The notes below the pieces were generated by a model. It did not search any database. It had not been told where the DNA came from and saw only the letters and a program-made list of their open reading frames with translations. The position numbers and the translations under genes were made by a program. A DNA stretch of 64,000 nt, taken from positions 62,001 through 126,000 of the forward strand of contig JAAEAF010001548.1 of the NCBI GenBank assembly GCA_011037195.1, in the 5' to 3' direction. Of this stretch, positions 34,236-45,697 are shown one piece after another. This DNA is from Triatoma infestans. Its lineage: Eukaryota > Arthropoda > Insecta > Hemiptera > Reduviidae. How positions within the stretch are numbered: position 1 is the stretch's first letter; every line of letters begins with the position of its first letter.

Positions 34236-34530
34236 TAGTTTGGCAAGTTTAATGAGAAACGTTGGAATTGGTTTCGAGAAAAAACACGAAAAACGGAAAA
34301 AATTATTGATAAAGTCGTATTTTCGATTTACGGATATGATAAATATCTATCTTCGAGTTGGTTGGGTTGTGATGCTTAAATAGAACATTAAATAGTTGTT
34401 TCCGAGGTTTTAACACCTTTAGAGAAACATTGTTCCCTTATTTAGGAGGTAGCAACACATATATTTACGGCGAAAAATTAATTTCGAGAATTTCTCAAGA
34501 TCGCATTACTTTCTCTTATGGATTAAGAAA
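34236..34530 (+). repeat. R-family fragment
   Basis: AACGTTGGAATTGGTTTCGAG, GATAAAGTCGTATTTTCG, GGCGAAAAATTAATTTCGAG and AGATCGCATTACTTTC: module end followed by family end. Confidence 0.6.
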
Positions 34531-36165
34531 AAGTAAAAGCTACAGGAAAAGTACAACAATTTCTATTACCTGCATTCCCACTCCTTCTCTGATATATTTT
34601 CTTCAAAATTGTAATTTTTGCCTTACCTAACATTTTATTATCTTTACATTAGCGGCAAATCATTTTCGAGTAGGATCTATCTTTTGGTGGTAGGAAAAAG
34701 TAATATAAGTTTGAATCTTCTGCGATGTTTCTTTTTTGAATTATAGGATGCTTGTTATATTTGAATAATACACGTACAGATAGAGACAGAAAGGGAGAAA
34801 GAGTGACGGGACAAAGTATTCCCTAAAAGGATTTCTTTTTCTTGTACTCAGGAGATTTGAAAATATATATTTCCAATAGATACGTGACTCGATTTTAATA
34901 CGTTCTTTTAAACTAACAGAGGAAGTTTCAGCATAGACTTTCGAATCCTCATTCTGAACGATTAATTTCAGTCTTAAATAATTGGTGTCTAAAAAGTGAT
35001 TCCTGTATGAACTAATGCTATTATTTATTCTTAGCTGAATCTGTAGCGAAACAAGACTTTCTCGCAGAGACAATACAAGCTTATCCTCTCTCCTTACAAG
35101 CAAAACCTACATAGGCGGTACCAGAGTTTTTTATGGCATATACTGTAGGTGACCTATAAATTAGGCCGAGTTGAACTAGCTCTGAAGTAAAACTAGTCGA
35201 ATAGTTGTCTCTTATCTAAGATTACAACTGCAATCCGACATTCAGTTCGCATTAACTAATCGATTTCATCAGAATGTGCAGCCGTATTTTTTTTTTGCAA
35301 TTCTGAGTTAAAATGAATCTTGCTTATAATTAAAGTCTCATTGAAGATATGTAACAGTAATTCTTATTTTATGAAAACCCTTTTTTCCTTTTCTGGCAAC
35401 CTAATAAATATATGCAAATGATTATCTTTTAAAAACAGAATTATGCAAGCGGAACCATGGTCGTAAACAGTACAAATCATTCGATGGGCAAAAAATAAAC
35501 TAAGTTTTTTAGTAAAAAAAAATTAAATATTACACTAAATATTCAAATGTAAATAAGCAAGAAAAATATCAGAAAGAACATTATTCTCACAATTTTATTA
35601 CTTATTTCTAAATAAATATCAGTATACACCTACAATAAAGTTCATACTTTACACAATAAACTCTTTTAATATTCAACCGCTATCTGGAAACATTTATTTA
35701 GATTGAATTTATTGTAAATTGAATCAATACTAAGGAGAATGTAATTACTTTATAGGTTGCATTATATCACTCAATACTCTTGCAATACCATAACTTCAGT
35801 ATTTCCAAGACAAGACTTCCTAAGGAAGACTAATTGAATATAAAAAGATAAATCCAATGGGACCTAGAATGAGTTCTAAAATTATATAAAAATATAGGTA
35901 GTAGGAGAGAGGTTTAAAATTATAGGGTTGACTTTAAGACACAGTTATACTACAGACTACCACTGTAGAATATGCGGGATCGTTGATGTCGTATTGCAAG
36001 CGCTGCATATCGGCTGAGATTCTCTTCGGAATATGTGGCTGTGTGTCATTGGACTAGTGAAACTATTAAGTCCCGCTTTATTGTGGCGATTGTGAGGTGA
36101 TTGGTTCAATTATATTCTACAAAATGTTTCTAACCGGGAACATGAATATACGTGAAAGATAGCGA
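34531..36165. other. Unassigned AT-rich region
   Basis: No supported gene. A minus-strand frame of 120 codons (34741-35103) is low in complexity and matches no family I know. Confidence 0.4.
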
Positions 36166-36170
36166 TTAAT

Positions 36171-36335
36171 TGTTGTGGTTGGTTCCACAGAGCTGGAAAG
36201 CATCAGAGATATATTCCGTGATTTATGACCCTTCTTTTTGTGGTCATCGACCAGTTTCGGGCGTTCGTCCATCATCTTGTCAAAACAGTGAAATAACATA
36301 AACTTGCACAGAGCAAATTTAGTTGATACACTGGT
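36171..36335 (-). repeat. Hammerhead-like repeat, single long-end copy
   Basis: Contains the long extension (TTGTGGTTGGTTCCACAGAGC), AGCATCAGAGATATATTCCG and head GCACAGAGCAAATTTAGTTG. The CTG of the CTGATGA core has been lost by a small deletion (GACAAGATGATGG), so the ribozyme is dead. No inverted partner on the right; truncated. Confidence 0.75.
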
Positions 36336-37495
36336 TTTAAAAAGTATTTTTGTTAGAACCTAACTACCTTAAGTTGGGTTCGTTGATTCCTGGCTGAGTA
36401 AACACATGTTTTTCGTTTTTTAAAAGGCTGGTGTACATTTTTCCTTTTAAAAATGGAAACATCCAACAAGTGGAGACATGTTGTAACCTTAATTACGTTT
36501 TTGAAGGAGATTTACTTTGATAACTAATTACCTATACTAATCTCACTATTTTATTTTTTTATGTTCTTTGAGTGTAGAACAAAGCGAAAGAACACTATGT
36601 CAGCCATGGACTACTGGGAATAATTAATGATAAGAAATGATAAAATACGAGCCGAATGATCGTAAGATAGTATAAATAAATATGTTTTTGAACAATTAAT
36701 CTATATAAGCATGTCATTTGATAATAAGTAAAGACAGCATTTACATTTGTGCTATAGAATCAATGAGTTAATATTCGTTGCGAGTATTACTTAAAATTTA
36801 AATGAAATCGGTTTTTGTGAATTATGCCAGACACGCCATTAAAGAAGATAAATATATGGTGAATATGGATCTTAATGTTTCTTTTATAGTTTCCTAGGTG
36901 AAATTATAGTTTCCTAGGTTGCTTTTATAGTTTCCCCCAGGAGAAGCAACTATGCAAGGAGAAAATATTGAAACCGTAATGGTTCATTTAAAGAAAGATA
37001 AACTAGGCTGGCAAGATAGCCGCGAGGTAAATTGAAATGAAATATGAGATAATACAGCAGTATTCTGCTTTATGGCACAGTTAGATGATGTATTTATTGT
37101 TAAAAAAAAAATAGCATAAAGAAATATCATCATAAAACTGCTACTATTGTAATTGAAAATATTTCCTCTTATTGCAATTGTATTCTTCAAATTTTCTTCA
37201 AATTTAGACTTGGTACTAAACGGTGTCCATACAGGTAACTTACTGAATTACACTTGTTGGTTTTTAGATCATGAAAAACTTCCTAAATATTACTATAGAT
37301 TGTAGACCACTTACAGTGCTTCCAGCAGTTCCCAGCTAAACTTATGATGGCATTTTAGAGTTAAGCCTGTCTTCATAAGAGCCATAAACCCTCTAAAAAC
37401 TCATAAAATCAATTTTTTGATATATTTTAAGTAAAAGTTAATTTTTTTAAAAAAATAATTCAATTAAAAGCATTATGTGCCATTAACAATAGCAG
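36336..37495. other. Unassigned AT-rich region
   Basis: No supported gene. ATAGTTTCCTAGGT occurs twice, with a third related ATAGTTTCC, at 36887-36936. Confidence 0.4.
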
Positions 37496-37499
37496 TATT

Positions 37500-38110
37500 T
37501 AAGAAAGATGTGTGAATAGAGACCAGAATACCAGAAAAGTCGATGAAGCCAGTTTGAAGAATATCGTTAGAAACTCGGAAACCTATTCGCTAAAGTCGCG
37601 CTTTCGCTTAATCGACTTTTTTCAATCTTAGAATTCCATTTATTGGGCTTTAATATTATATAGATACCGCAATTATACAGTACCCTGAGGAGGCACTTTA
37701 CGGGTGAGCCAAGTATAAAGAAAATTGTTAGAGCTGTTTTTTCGAGAAAATCGCAAGTCATGGGCAAACTATTGAGTAGAGACACACTTTTGGTTGGTGG
37801 ATTCTGACCGAAATCTTTACGTTGAATTCCATTATGAAGTGGAGGTCCCGGGTTCGAATCCAGCATGCTGCTCTTAGATTATTTTCATCCTGGAAGCCTC
37901 TATAGCTCACTATAATGTGATGGGCAGTCGGTAGCTGGGGAACACTGCATGGAACCCGCAGTGCACTGAGAAGGCTCCGGGAAGCACAATAGACCTTTCA
38001 GTTCGCAGTGCAATAATCCCCTACAACAATCTAATCTAATTCCATTGTGTACATAAACGGAATTTCGGGTCTGAGTTACCGCAATTTCTTGTTTTTGAAA
38101 TGTTTTGTAA
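37500..38110 (+). repeat. R-family copy interrupted by a SINE
   Basis: Left part to 37836 (GAAATCTTTACGTTGAATTCC), right part from 38038 (ACATAAACGGAATTTCGGGT, TTCTTGTTTTTGAAATG). Joining across the SINE restores the order seen in other R-family ends. Confidence 0.65.
37837..38037 (+). mobile_element. tRNA-derived SINE-1, 5'-truncated, 12-bp TSD
   Basis: Begins inside the tRNA head (GAGGTCCCGGGTTCGAATCC, B box present, A box missing) and continues with body AGCCTCTATAGCTCACTA and a CTAATCTAAT tail. AATTCCATTATG (37825-37836) and AATTCCATTGTG (38038-38049) are the TSD with one mismatch. Confidence 0.85.
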
Positions 38111-38639
38111 AACAATGTAATACTTTGAAGTCAAACTTTGAAAAAGATAAAATTTCTGATTCAAAAAAGAAATCATAAATAAATACATGTTTCAGCCAAT
38201 TAAAAAAAAATTAAAGACACTTTTTAATTGGATTTTAACTTCATAAAAAACTAAAGCAAAAGAAATAAACTCAATTAAAAGAACATTAATGTATAATTAC
38301 ATAAAATAATGCATAATATTTTGTAGGAAATTGTTCAATAAACTACTATAATATCTAATATTCCTATTACACAGAATATAATACTTAATTAAAAGATATC
38401 AGATTCCCGATCTAATTGCCATAATTACACAACTTTCTGAGAAGTTGGTACAAAAAAATAAACTAAAATAGCCATAGTTATTATTTTCATTTAAAAAGTG
38501 TTCGGTAACATAAAGAAAACGCTATTTATTCTTTCCGTCTTTCGTAACTAGTGTTAGAAACACTTCATTAACTAAAAAATGGAAATATAAAATGGCAAGG
38601 AAAAAAATTGCTGGTGATTTAATTTAATAATATTTAATT
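38111..38639. other. Unassigned AT-rich region
   Basis: No supported gene or repeat. Confidence 0.4.
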
Positions 38640-40140
38640 ATTTCCGATAAATCTCCGACTGCAAGATTCTTTGTAAAGAAACACTTTTGTGAAGCAATCA
38701 TACTTTCATTCTAATTGCAATTTTTCTTAAATTTGAATGAATGAAAATTTTCTTAAAACTCAGGAATTTTTATAAATATTTAGCGCCCCCGCCCCTAACT
38801 TCCTTCAAATGGAGGAAGCAGTGGCACTATAGAGAGAAGTCTAGCGTATAATATCGCCCAGAATCTCCATAAAATCAGTTTTTCTGAATAAATGTTAAAT
38901 AGCAATTTTTTAAGAAAACTTTTTGGAGAAGTTTTCGAGAAAGTCGCAAAACCAGAAAAAAACATTCTGTAAAGAAGCACTCCCAAAGCGATTTCTTTCA
39001 AACTTATGATTTTTTAAACATATAAATCGGTATTTTGAATAAGGGAAGTAGAACAATATTTTGAAAATGCATTTCAATAGAATGGCTCTTCCAGAAAGCC
39101 CCGAAAACCAATTTGTCAAAAAAATGTTCAAATAAAAATGTTAGAACTATGTGTGTTTAGTAATTTATGAATTTAGAGAAAATTCTTAAAGCGATTTCCG
39201 AGTAAATCCCGATCACGGTAAAATAATCTTTTAGGCTTCCGCGCATTTCTCATGCGAAACATTTAGGTTTTCGGGTTAAGACCGCGTCAGTGATTTGTTA
39301 TAAACCACATTTCTCTCATATTGCAATAGACTTTTTCAGGGTAGTACCGATTGAATGCCAAAGCGACATTGACCACTTTAGACGTGAAGAAGCCTGCATT
39401 GCAATATGGGAGGTCATATTCAATTAATAATATAAATATGGAAGTTATAACTGTTTAAGTGTTTATATTATGACTGTATAAGTGTTTTACAATGATAAAA
39501 GTCGCACTTGCGGTTAAAAGACTATTAACGAAATCTTCATGTAGTGATGTCAAAAGTGTATATCAAGTTTCAACTTCTTACCCTTTTTTATTGTTTTTGG
39601 GTTATGTTGTAAACACATGCATATACATTTGGGTTATGTTGTAAACACATGCATATACATTTGGGTTATGTTGTAAACACATGCATATACATTTGGGTTA
39701 TGTTGTAAACACATGCATATACATTTGGGTTATGTTGTAAACACATGCATATACATTTGGGTTATGTTGTAAACACACACATATACATTGGGGTTATGTT
39801 GTAAACACACACATATACATTTGGGTTATGTTGTAAACACACACATATACATTTGGGTTATGTTGTAAACACACACATATACATTTGGGTTATGTTGTAA
39901 ACACACACATATACATTTGGGTTATGTTGTAAACACACACATATACATTTGGGTTATGTTGTAAACATATACATTTGGGTTATGTTGTAAACACACACAT
40001 ATACATTTGGGTTATGTTGTAAACACATGCATACACAATTCGCTAAAAAAAAAATTTGTCCGTACTCAGAGCACCTAAAAAACATATTTCCAGTAAAAAC
40101 TTAATTCGAAAAGAGGACACGATCTCAATACACTCTCATA
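38640..40140 (+). repeat. R-family copy with expanded minisatellite
   Basis: Degenerate modules at 38640-39250, family end from about 39480 (GTCGCACTTGCGGTTAAAAG, ATATCAAGTTTCAACTTC) and distal end after 40040 (GTCCGTACTCAGAGCACC, ACACGATCTCAATACACTC). The core between is replaced by the 32-bp minisatellite. Confidence 0.65.
39597..40038 (+). repeat. 32-bp minisatellite, 14 units
   Basis: Unit TTGGGTTATGTTGTAAACAC plus ATGCATATACAT or ACACATATACAT. Units start every 32 bp from 39597 to 39949; that unit is 26 bp, then 39975 and 40007. Units 1-5 have ATGCAT, units 6-11 and 13 have ACACAT, showing block-wise spread of one variant. The unit corresponds to the R-family core TTTTTGAGCTATGCTGTTC plus CA run. 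Confidence 0.95.
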
Positions 40141-40389
40141 TTTAAGGGATTCCTTGATGGGCTCCTAGTTAACAAAATAAATTAGAAAGAATTAATTTAG
40201 TATCTTGCAAATTTTCACGTTAAACAGAAGATACGATTTTTGACCTTGAAATATTCCAACTTTATCAAAATCTTATTATCAAGGATAATATTAATTAAAG
40301 AAAATAAAAGCATCTTTTGGTTGGAAGCAATTCAAAAAATTAGTGTTAATCCTCGAGCAGATTCTTAATTTTTCTTATAACTCAATTCC

Positions 40390-40946
40390 TCACTTTATCC
40401 TTCTTGAATTTTTTTAGGAATGTTTTCTTTTAGTTTGCCTTCGTTGTTTTTATTTTGCAAATACAGTTGATTGTAATGTCCCAAGTGCTTTGCAAGCCAG
40501 GGTCTCCCAACAGAGTTTTGTTTCCATGCCCCCGTATCTCCCCCATGCCACTTTCTCTTCTTACCTGAACTTTTCTTTATTTCTGAACTCATCCCCAATC
40601 CGCCAATAATTTTGAACCCCCAAACTTCATTATGATCATATATTTCACACCTTTAACATCAGAAGTTCTTCCCGCTCAACCCAGCTCATAGTCATCTATG
40701 AATTTTTTTCTACACTCACTCCACTAATTATGTAACATTCCACTAGGTATCTGCAATTTATTGCAGTTCCTCCCGCTCAACCCAGCTCATAGTCATCTAT
40801 GAATTTTTTTCTACACCCACTCCACTAATTATGTAACATTCCACTAGGTATCTGCAATTTATCATTACTTACACAAGCAGATCTACCCTGCAACTTTGTT
40901 TGCAGATTAATAAGAACCTGTCAAAGACTGGTTCGTTAGATCTTCT
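40390..40946 (-). mobile_element. RTE-type LINE 5' segment, adjoining another copy's 3' end
   Basis: Matches 46920-47255, where it precedes the endonuclease of an RTE-type LINE. Here it starts directly after the tail of the element ending at 40947. Contains a 101-bp tandem duplication (TCCCGCTCAACCCAGCTCAT at 40670 and 40771). A short frame at 40395-40598 (SSEIKKSSGKKRKWHG) may be the beginning of the ORF. Confidence 0.6.
40670..40870 (+). repeat. 101-bp tandem duplication
   Basis: Two units starting at 40670 and 40771 with very few differences; the homologous segment at 47045 has a single unit. Confidence 0.85.
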
Positions 40947-42015
40947 TCTTCTTCAGCTCTACAGCCCATGAAGGGCCTTGGCTTCCTTAACAATCTTATA
41001 CTATTCATTCCTGTCCTTCGCTTTCGTCCTCCACCTCCTAATACCAAGATGAATCAGATCTTCCTCCGCTTCTTCCAGCCATCTCTTTCTTCCTGGGTTT
41101 CCCCACTTTCCTTCTGCCTTCCGGACGACTCATGTACAACTTCTTGGCACCTCTTCCTACGTCCATCCTCTCGACATGTCCTAGCCATTCCAATCTTTGC
41201 CTCTCATTTCCTGGACAGTGTCAGGTGCAGTATAAAACTCACTGAGCTCACTATTTTTCCGGACCTTCCAAATCCCATCCTCCCATTTAGGACCGAAAAT
41301 CCGTCTGAGGATTTTCTCTCCCAAACACATTCTTCATTTTACATTCGCTCATGTTAAGTATCCATGTTTCAAATGCATACATAACTACAGGGCGGATGAC
41401 GGTCTTATAGATTCTCAGTTTATGCTTCTTTGAGATATACTTCGACTTCATCGTTCGAATTAGAGCGAAGAAACACCTGTTGCCGCTTGCCAATCTTGCT
41501 TTTATTTTGCTCCTTTCCACTATGTAGTAAAATTTGCGCCCAGATATTTGAAAGATTTTACATTTTCGAACGATGTACCATTAACAGTGACATTTGTTAA
41601 ACGACAGATCCTATTGTCAAACCTGGAAGTAGCAAGTACTTCGTTTTGTCATGATTTACTTGTAAACCCACGGACCTGACACTTCTTTCCAGTTGCTGAT
41701 TGCTTTCTTCCAAAGCTTTGAAGGTTCTTGCTACCAGAACAACATCATCTGCGTATGCCAGATATTGAACAGATTGATTAAAGATCGTACCGTTAGGGTT
41801 TACGTCGATGCTACGGATTACCTTTTCCAAGCAAAAATTAAATAACAGAGTAGACAGGACATCACCTTGTCTGAGCCCTCTGTTAATGCTGAACATTTCA
41901 CAACAAGTTCCCTGCACCCTGATTTTAGCGGCCGACTTTTCCAAACACAATTTCACCATTCTGGTGAGCTTACAGGGTATACCAAACTCTCGCAGCACCT
42001 CGTATATCATCTATA
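40947..42015 (-). pseudogene. RTE-type LINE RT and C-terminus, 5'-truncated
   Basis: Minus strand. 41597-42010 reads IYEVLREFGIPCKLTRMV, INRGLRQGDVLSTLLFN and catalytic LAYADDVVL; 41287-41520 reads MKSKYISKKHKLRIYKTVI, RPVVMYAFETW, the conserved region downstream of the RT thumb. The rest to about 40965 is the C-terminal GKPRKRW/EAKALHGL-type tail, ending in a (GAA)n run. At least two frameshifts. These are the features of endonuclease-reverse transcriptases of RTE-like LINEs. Truncation at 42015 removes the endonuclease. Confidence 0.85.
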
Positions 42016-42034
42016 TAAGCACCTATATAAGCTA

Positions 42035-44262
42035 TCATATGCCTGCTTACATATTTAGGTGTGAAATTCTCAAGTTCTGGCCTCTTTCATCTAGCCTCAA
42101 AATTTGCTGAAACTAAGGCAAATCTGCAGTAGGAGCTGTGCTAGACACCTGCAGAAAATCGAAAACTCAGTCCATGGATTGCAGGATGCGTTTAAACGAT
42201 GCTATTTCCGTAAGTACTCTTCATTCCACCTCTCTTTGTGGAGGTGAAAATCCAGGCAATGAAAGCCTGTTATAGAATTAAACAGGCAGGTTTTTGGCAG
42301 GGTAAGCGATATGGTCATTCTACCATTTATCGTGAGATGCTTCTAAGGATTCCCATTACAGGTTTCCCTTCTGATAGGAATTTGAAGACTTTTGTCTTTG
42401 GTCATTCCTACAGGGTTAGGTTGCCTTCTAGGGAAGATTGGTTAACCCTGGGTCCGTCTGGTGTGATTCCGGAGAACTATCTCCGATGCTACACGGACGG
42501 TTCCAGGATGGATGGTAGGTCTGGGGCTGCGTCTATTTTGAGACGGGAGATCATTTGGTAGCGCCTCTTGGTGAGTGGGCCACCGTTTTCCAGGCTGAGG
42601 TTTATGCAATTCTTTGCTGTATTTTGGATGAGAGGGTGCGTAACACTAATTTAAAAGGGTTTGTATCTGCTCGGATAGCCAGGCTGCGTTGAAGGCGCTT
42701 AATTCATGTGTCTTCACTTCCAGATTGGTGTTGGAATGTTCTAGAAGACTGGAAGATCTTTCTTCATTAAAGGATGTGCTTCTGGTCTGGGTTCCAGGTC
42801 ATATGGGAATCTTTGGGAATGAGGAGGTGGATAGGTTTTGCCAAATTAGGTGCCTCTCTCCCTTTCATTGGTCCAGAGCCTGCTGTTGGTGTGTCTTCTG
42901 GCACATGTTTGTCGGGCTTTCAGACGTGGATGACCTCACAGCACTCATCCTTATGGATGAGTGCAGTGGGTTGTCGGCAGTCTAAAATGCTCATTGGGGG
43001 CCCAGACGGAGCTTTGAGTAGCGGGGTCCGATGTCTTTCCCGGACCTCCCTCAGACATCTGGTTGGATTCCTCACTGGGCATTGTGGTTTAAGGAGACAT
43101 CTCTATATAATGGGACTCGAGCCTGATCCCTTTTGTAGAGTTTGTGAGACTGAGGAGGAAATACCCATGCATCTGATGACGAATTGTTTGGGTTGTGAGG
43201 AGATTAGGTTTAGGACCTTCGGCCGGAATAGGATATCGGTAGAGGATCTTAAGCTGTGTCCTTTTAAGGTTTTGGTCCGATTTGTTCGGTCTATGGTGAA
43301 ACTTAGATGGTTAAAACCTGGGCCTGGATTTTCATTCTAGTCCCAGTGGTGTTATTCTTTAGGGGTAGCTATATGGGCCCTGGGAGGCTTTGGATAGCGT
43401 AGGGTTTGCCCTCCCCTTCTGCGAATAATAATAAGTACTCTTCATTATGGAGCTGAAGTGTGGGGGCTGCGTTATCTCGGCACCATTGAGAATAACACTT
43501 CTACAAAAGATTATTCAATTTAAACAAGAATACCCCTTATTGGTTGATCAGGACAGAATTCAATATAGACTATTCAAGTTACAAAATATTAAAACTTACA
43601 TTGAACTGAGTTTATAAAATGCTCTCAATGAATGATAATAGAATTCCTAAAATTTGCTACCTAAGAATGGCACCAAAACCATCCCTCCCCTAAATATAAC
43701 TGGTTCACCCAACTGAGTAACTTACTGAATAAAATTAATTATAAGCATATTTTATTAGACACTGATCCTACTAAATTAAATAATGAAATTCCACAGATTC
43801 TAGCTAAATACAAAGAATATTCAAAAGTATCTGATGTAAAATCCCTGTATGAGGCTAATTACAGCGTATATATACTAACATATATGAACTCAATGTCACA
43901 AACAGTCCTGCCCAATACTACATCAACCTCAATATTCCTTTCAATATAATAAAAATATTCACCCAATTAAAACTGTCTGGTAAACATCAAATCAAAATAA
44001 CTTAAAAGAATTCTGTTTACTTAATTAATCCCCAGGAAATTTGCTCTGTTTATATTTTAACGCTTTAGAAGATCTCCACCACTTAGTAGTTACCTGTCCT
44101 ATCTACTCTCCCATACGTAATCACTACATCCCGTTCGTCAACTCCACTTCAATAAACCATCTTCCCAACATTCTCTGCACAAACAATGAATCCCATATCA
44201 GAAACCTATTCTATTATATCATAAATTGCCTTAAAATAAGATCGTTCTGCATAAATGATTAA
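42035..44262 (+). pseudogene. LINE ORF2 C-terminal half, split by a nested LINE
   Basis: Left part reads TYLGVKFSSSGLF, then after a shift CARHLQKIENSVHGLQDAF, FKRCYFRKYSS; right part from 43447 continues LHYGAEVWGLRYLGTIERIQ, LLFYKRLFNLNKNTPLW. Later frames read YNWFTQLSNLLNKI and 44041-44262 ends with EDLHHLVVTCPIYSPIRNHY, the C-terminal H-x5-CP motif of LINE ORF2. Insertion of the nested LINE at 42226 explains the split. Several frameshifts. Confidence 0.8.
42226..43431 (+). mobile_element. Nested R1/I-type LINE, 5'-truncated, 15-bp TSD
   Basis: TAAGTACTCTTCATT at 42211-42225 and 43432-43446 is a perfect 15-bp TSD. The insert ends in a short (AAT)n tail and codes for the C-terminal half of ORF2: 42238-42561 with RNase H start CYTDGSRMDGRSGAAS; a frameshift; SDSQAALKALNS and VWVPGHMGIFGNEEVDRF; another shift; then GASLPFIGPEP ... 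LTGHCGLRRHLYIMGLEPDP, CRVCETEEEIPMHLM. RNase H plus the C-terminal CCHC-like tail is typical of R1/I/LOA-group LINEs. Confidence 0.9.
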
Positions 44263-44929
44263 ACACAATTTTTTAGTAATTTCAATGATAATTTTGCTTT
44301 GTTAGAGTGTCCCTATCCGAGCCAATTACTAATTTAAACTTGAGTAACATACATAAATTAATTTATATACAGATATTGCGCCACTAGTAGAAAGGATTAA
44401 ATGATTGCAGTAAGCAGAACCCAAATTATAATCATAATTATAATTTTTTTATTATAGAATTATAGTGATTTTTTAATTATAGAATTTTGGTGATTAAAAT
44501 AGTTGCTAATAAAACTATATTAATTCATCTTAATAATCTTTATAATTATATAATTTTTCCATTTCAAAATCATAATTTTTTCATGAATCATAATCGTAAT
44601 TATTATTTCATGTTTTGTTTAGTTTCTTTCAATTTCCTTTTATAATTGTTTTTACTTTACATCTATTTACTTTATTTTAATTTCTGCAGTTTATGATTAT
44701 CTAATTTAACTTTTCTAAGGAAGCTTATTTTCACTTCATGCTGCTATCTATTTACTTATTTATTCTATGTTATTTGTAAGCAGGTATTCTTTTATTTTAT
44801 TTTTTTAATTTTTTTTTAGTTCGTTTATTTTGCTTTCGCTTTAATGTATGTAAATATGTAAGTAGTAATGATTGATAAAATGTAGCCTGACTCTATTTGT
44901 ATGGGGAATTCCCCGAAAACAAACAAATA

Positions 44930-44972
<43 letters not shown>
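44263..44972 (+). mobile_element. LINE 3' UTR with hairpin and (AAT)n tail
   Basis: AT-rich 3' UTR ending GTAGCCTGACTCTATTTG, the hairpin GGGGAATTCCCC (44903-44914), GAAAACAAACAAATAAATAA and (AAT)n to 44972. Confidence 0.75.
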
Positions 44973-45530
44973 TCAGTATCAGTATATATTTATTTGCTTT
45001 TGGGGAGATCCCCATACAAAAGAGTCAGGCTACATTTCAGCATATTACATAAGATCTTAAATTAATAATTATAAATAAAGAGACAGTGAAGGTAGAATAG
45101 CATCAGTTCTATTATAAATAACTAAAAGTTAATAGCTAATAGCATAACAAAAACTACAACCCTGAAATTTAAAATAAATAAATAAAGCTAGAAGTTATAA
45201 AAATAAAAGAAAATACAAAAATGAACGAAAAGTTTCTAATTTCTGACAATATAAGTAAATGAGGATAATAAGTAAGATAAGAAATTAGAAAATGATGAGA
45301 AGCATTATAAAAGGTGCAATATAATTATAAAAAGGTGTATCAAAATGAAATAAAAAATAAAAAATAAAAAAAATAAAAAAAAAGCAACTTGCATGAGAAG
45401 GCGAAAGTGGAAGTCAGCTACTTTGTAGTTATAAGTTTAACAGTAAATATTAATAATTATACGTACATTAATAACAATTTTGAAAGAATATATTCTAATT
45501 TAAGTATCACGTTCAATTATAACAGAGTAA
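44973..45530 (-). mobile_element. Second LINE 3' end, opposite orientation, sharing the (AAT)n
   Basis: Minus-strand copy of the same LINE end: CAGGCTACATTT reversed, hairpin GGGGAGATCCCC (about 45002-45013). It abuts the same AAT run tail to tail. No ORF remains; 3' UTR only. Confidence 0.7.
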
Positions 45531-45543
45531 CTTAATGATAGAG

Positions 45544-45545
<2 letters not shown>

Positions 45546-45634
<89 letters not shown>

Positions 45635-45636
45635 GT
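45546..45636 (+). repeat. (AAT)n microsatellite
   Basis: About 29 uninterrupted units. On the minus strand it produces a poly-Ile frame that is not a gene. Confidence 0.97.
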
Positions 45637-45697
45637 AATATGCCTGTTTAAAATCAAAAAACAAATGATGACGTCTATATGATTTTCATGATATTTC

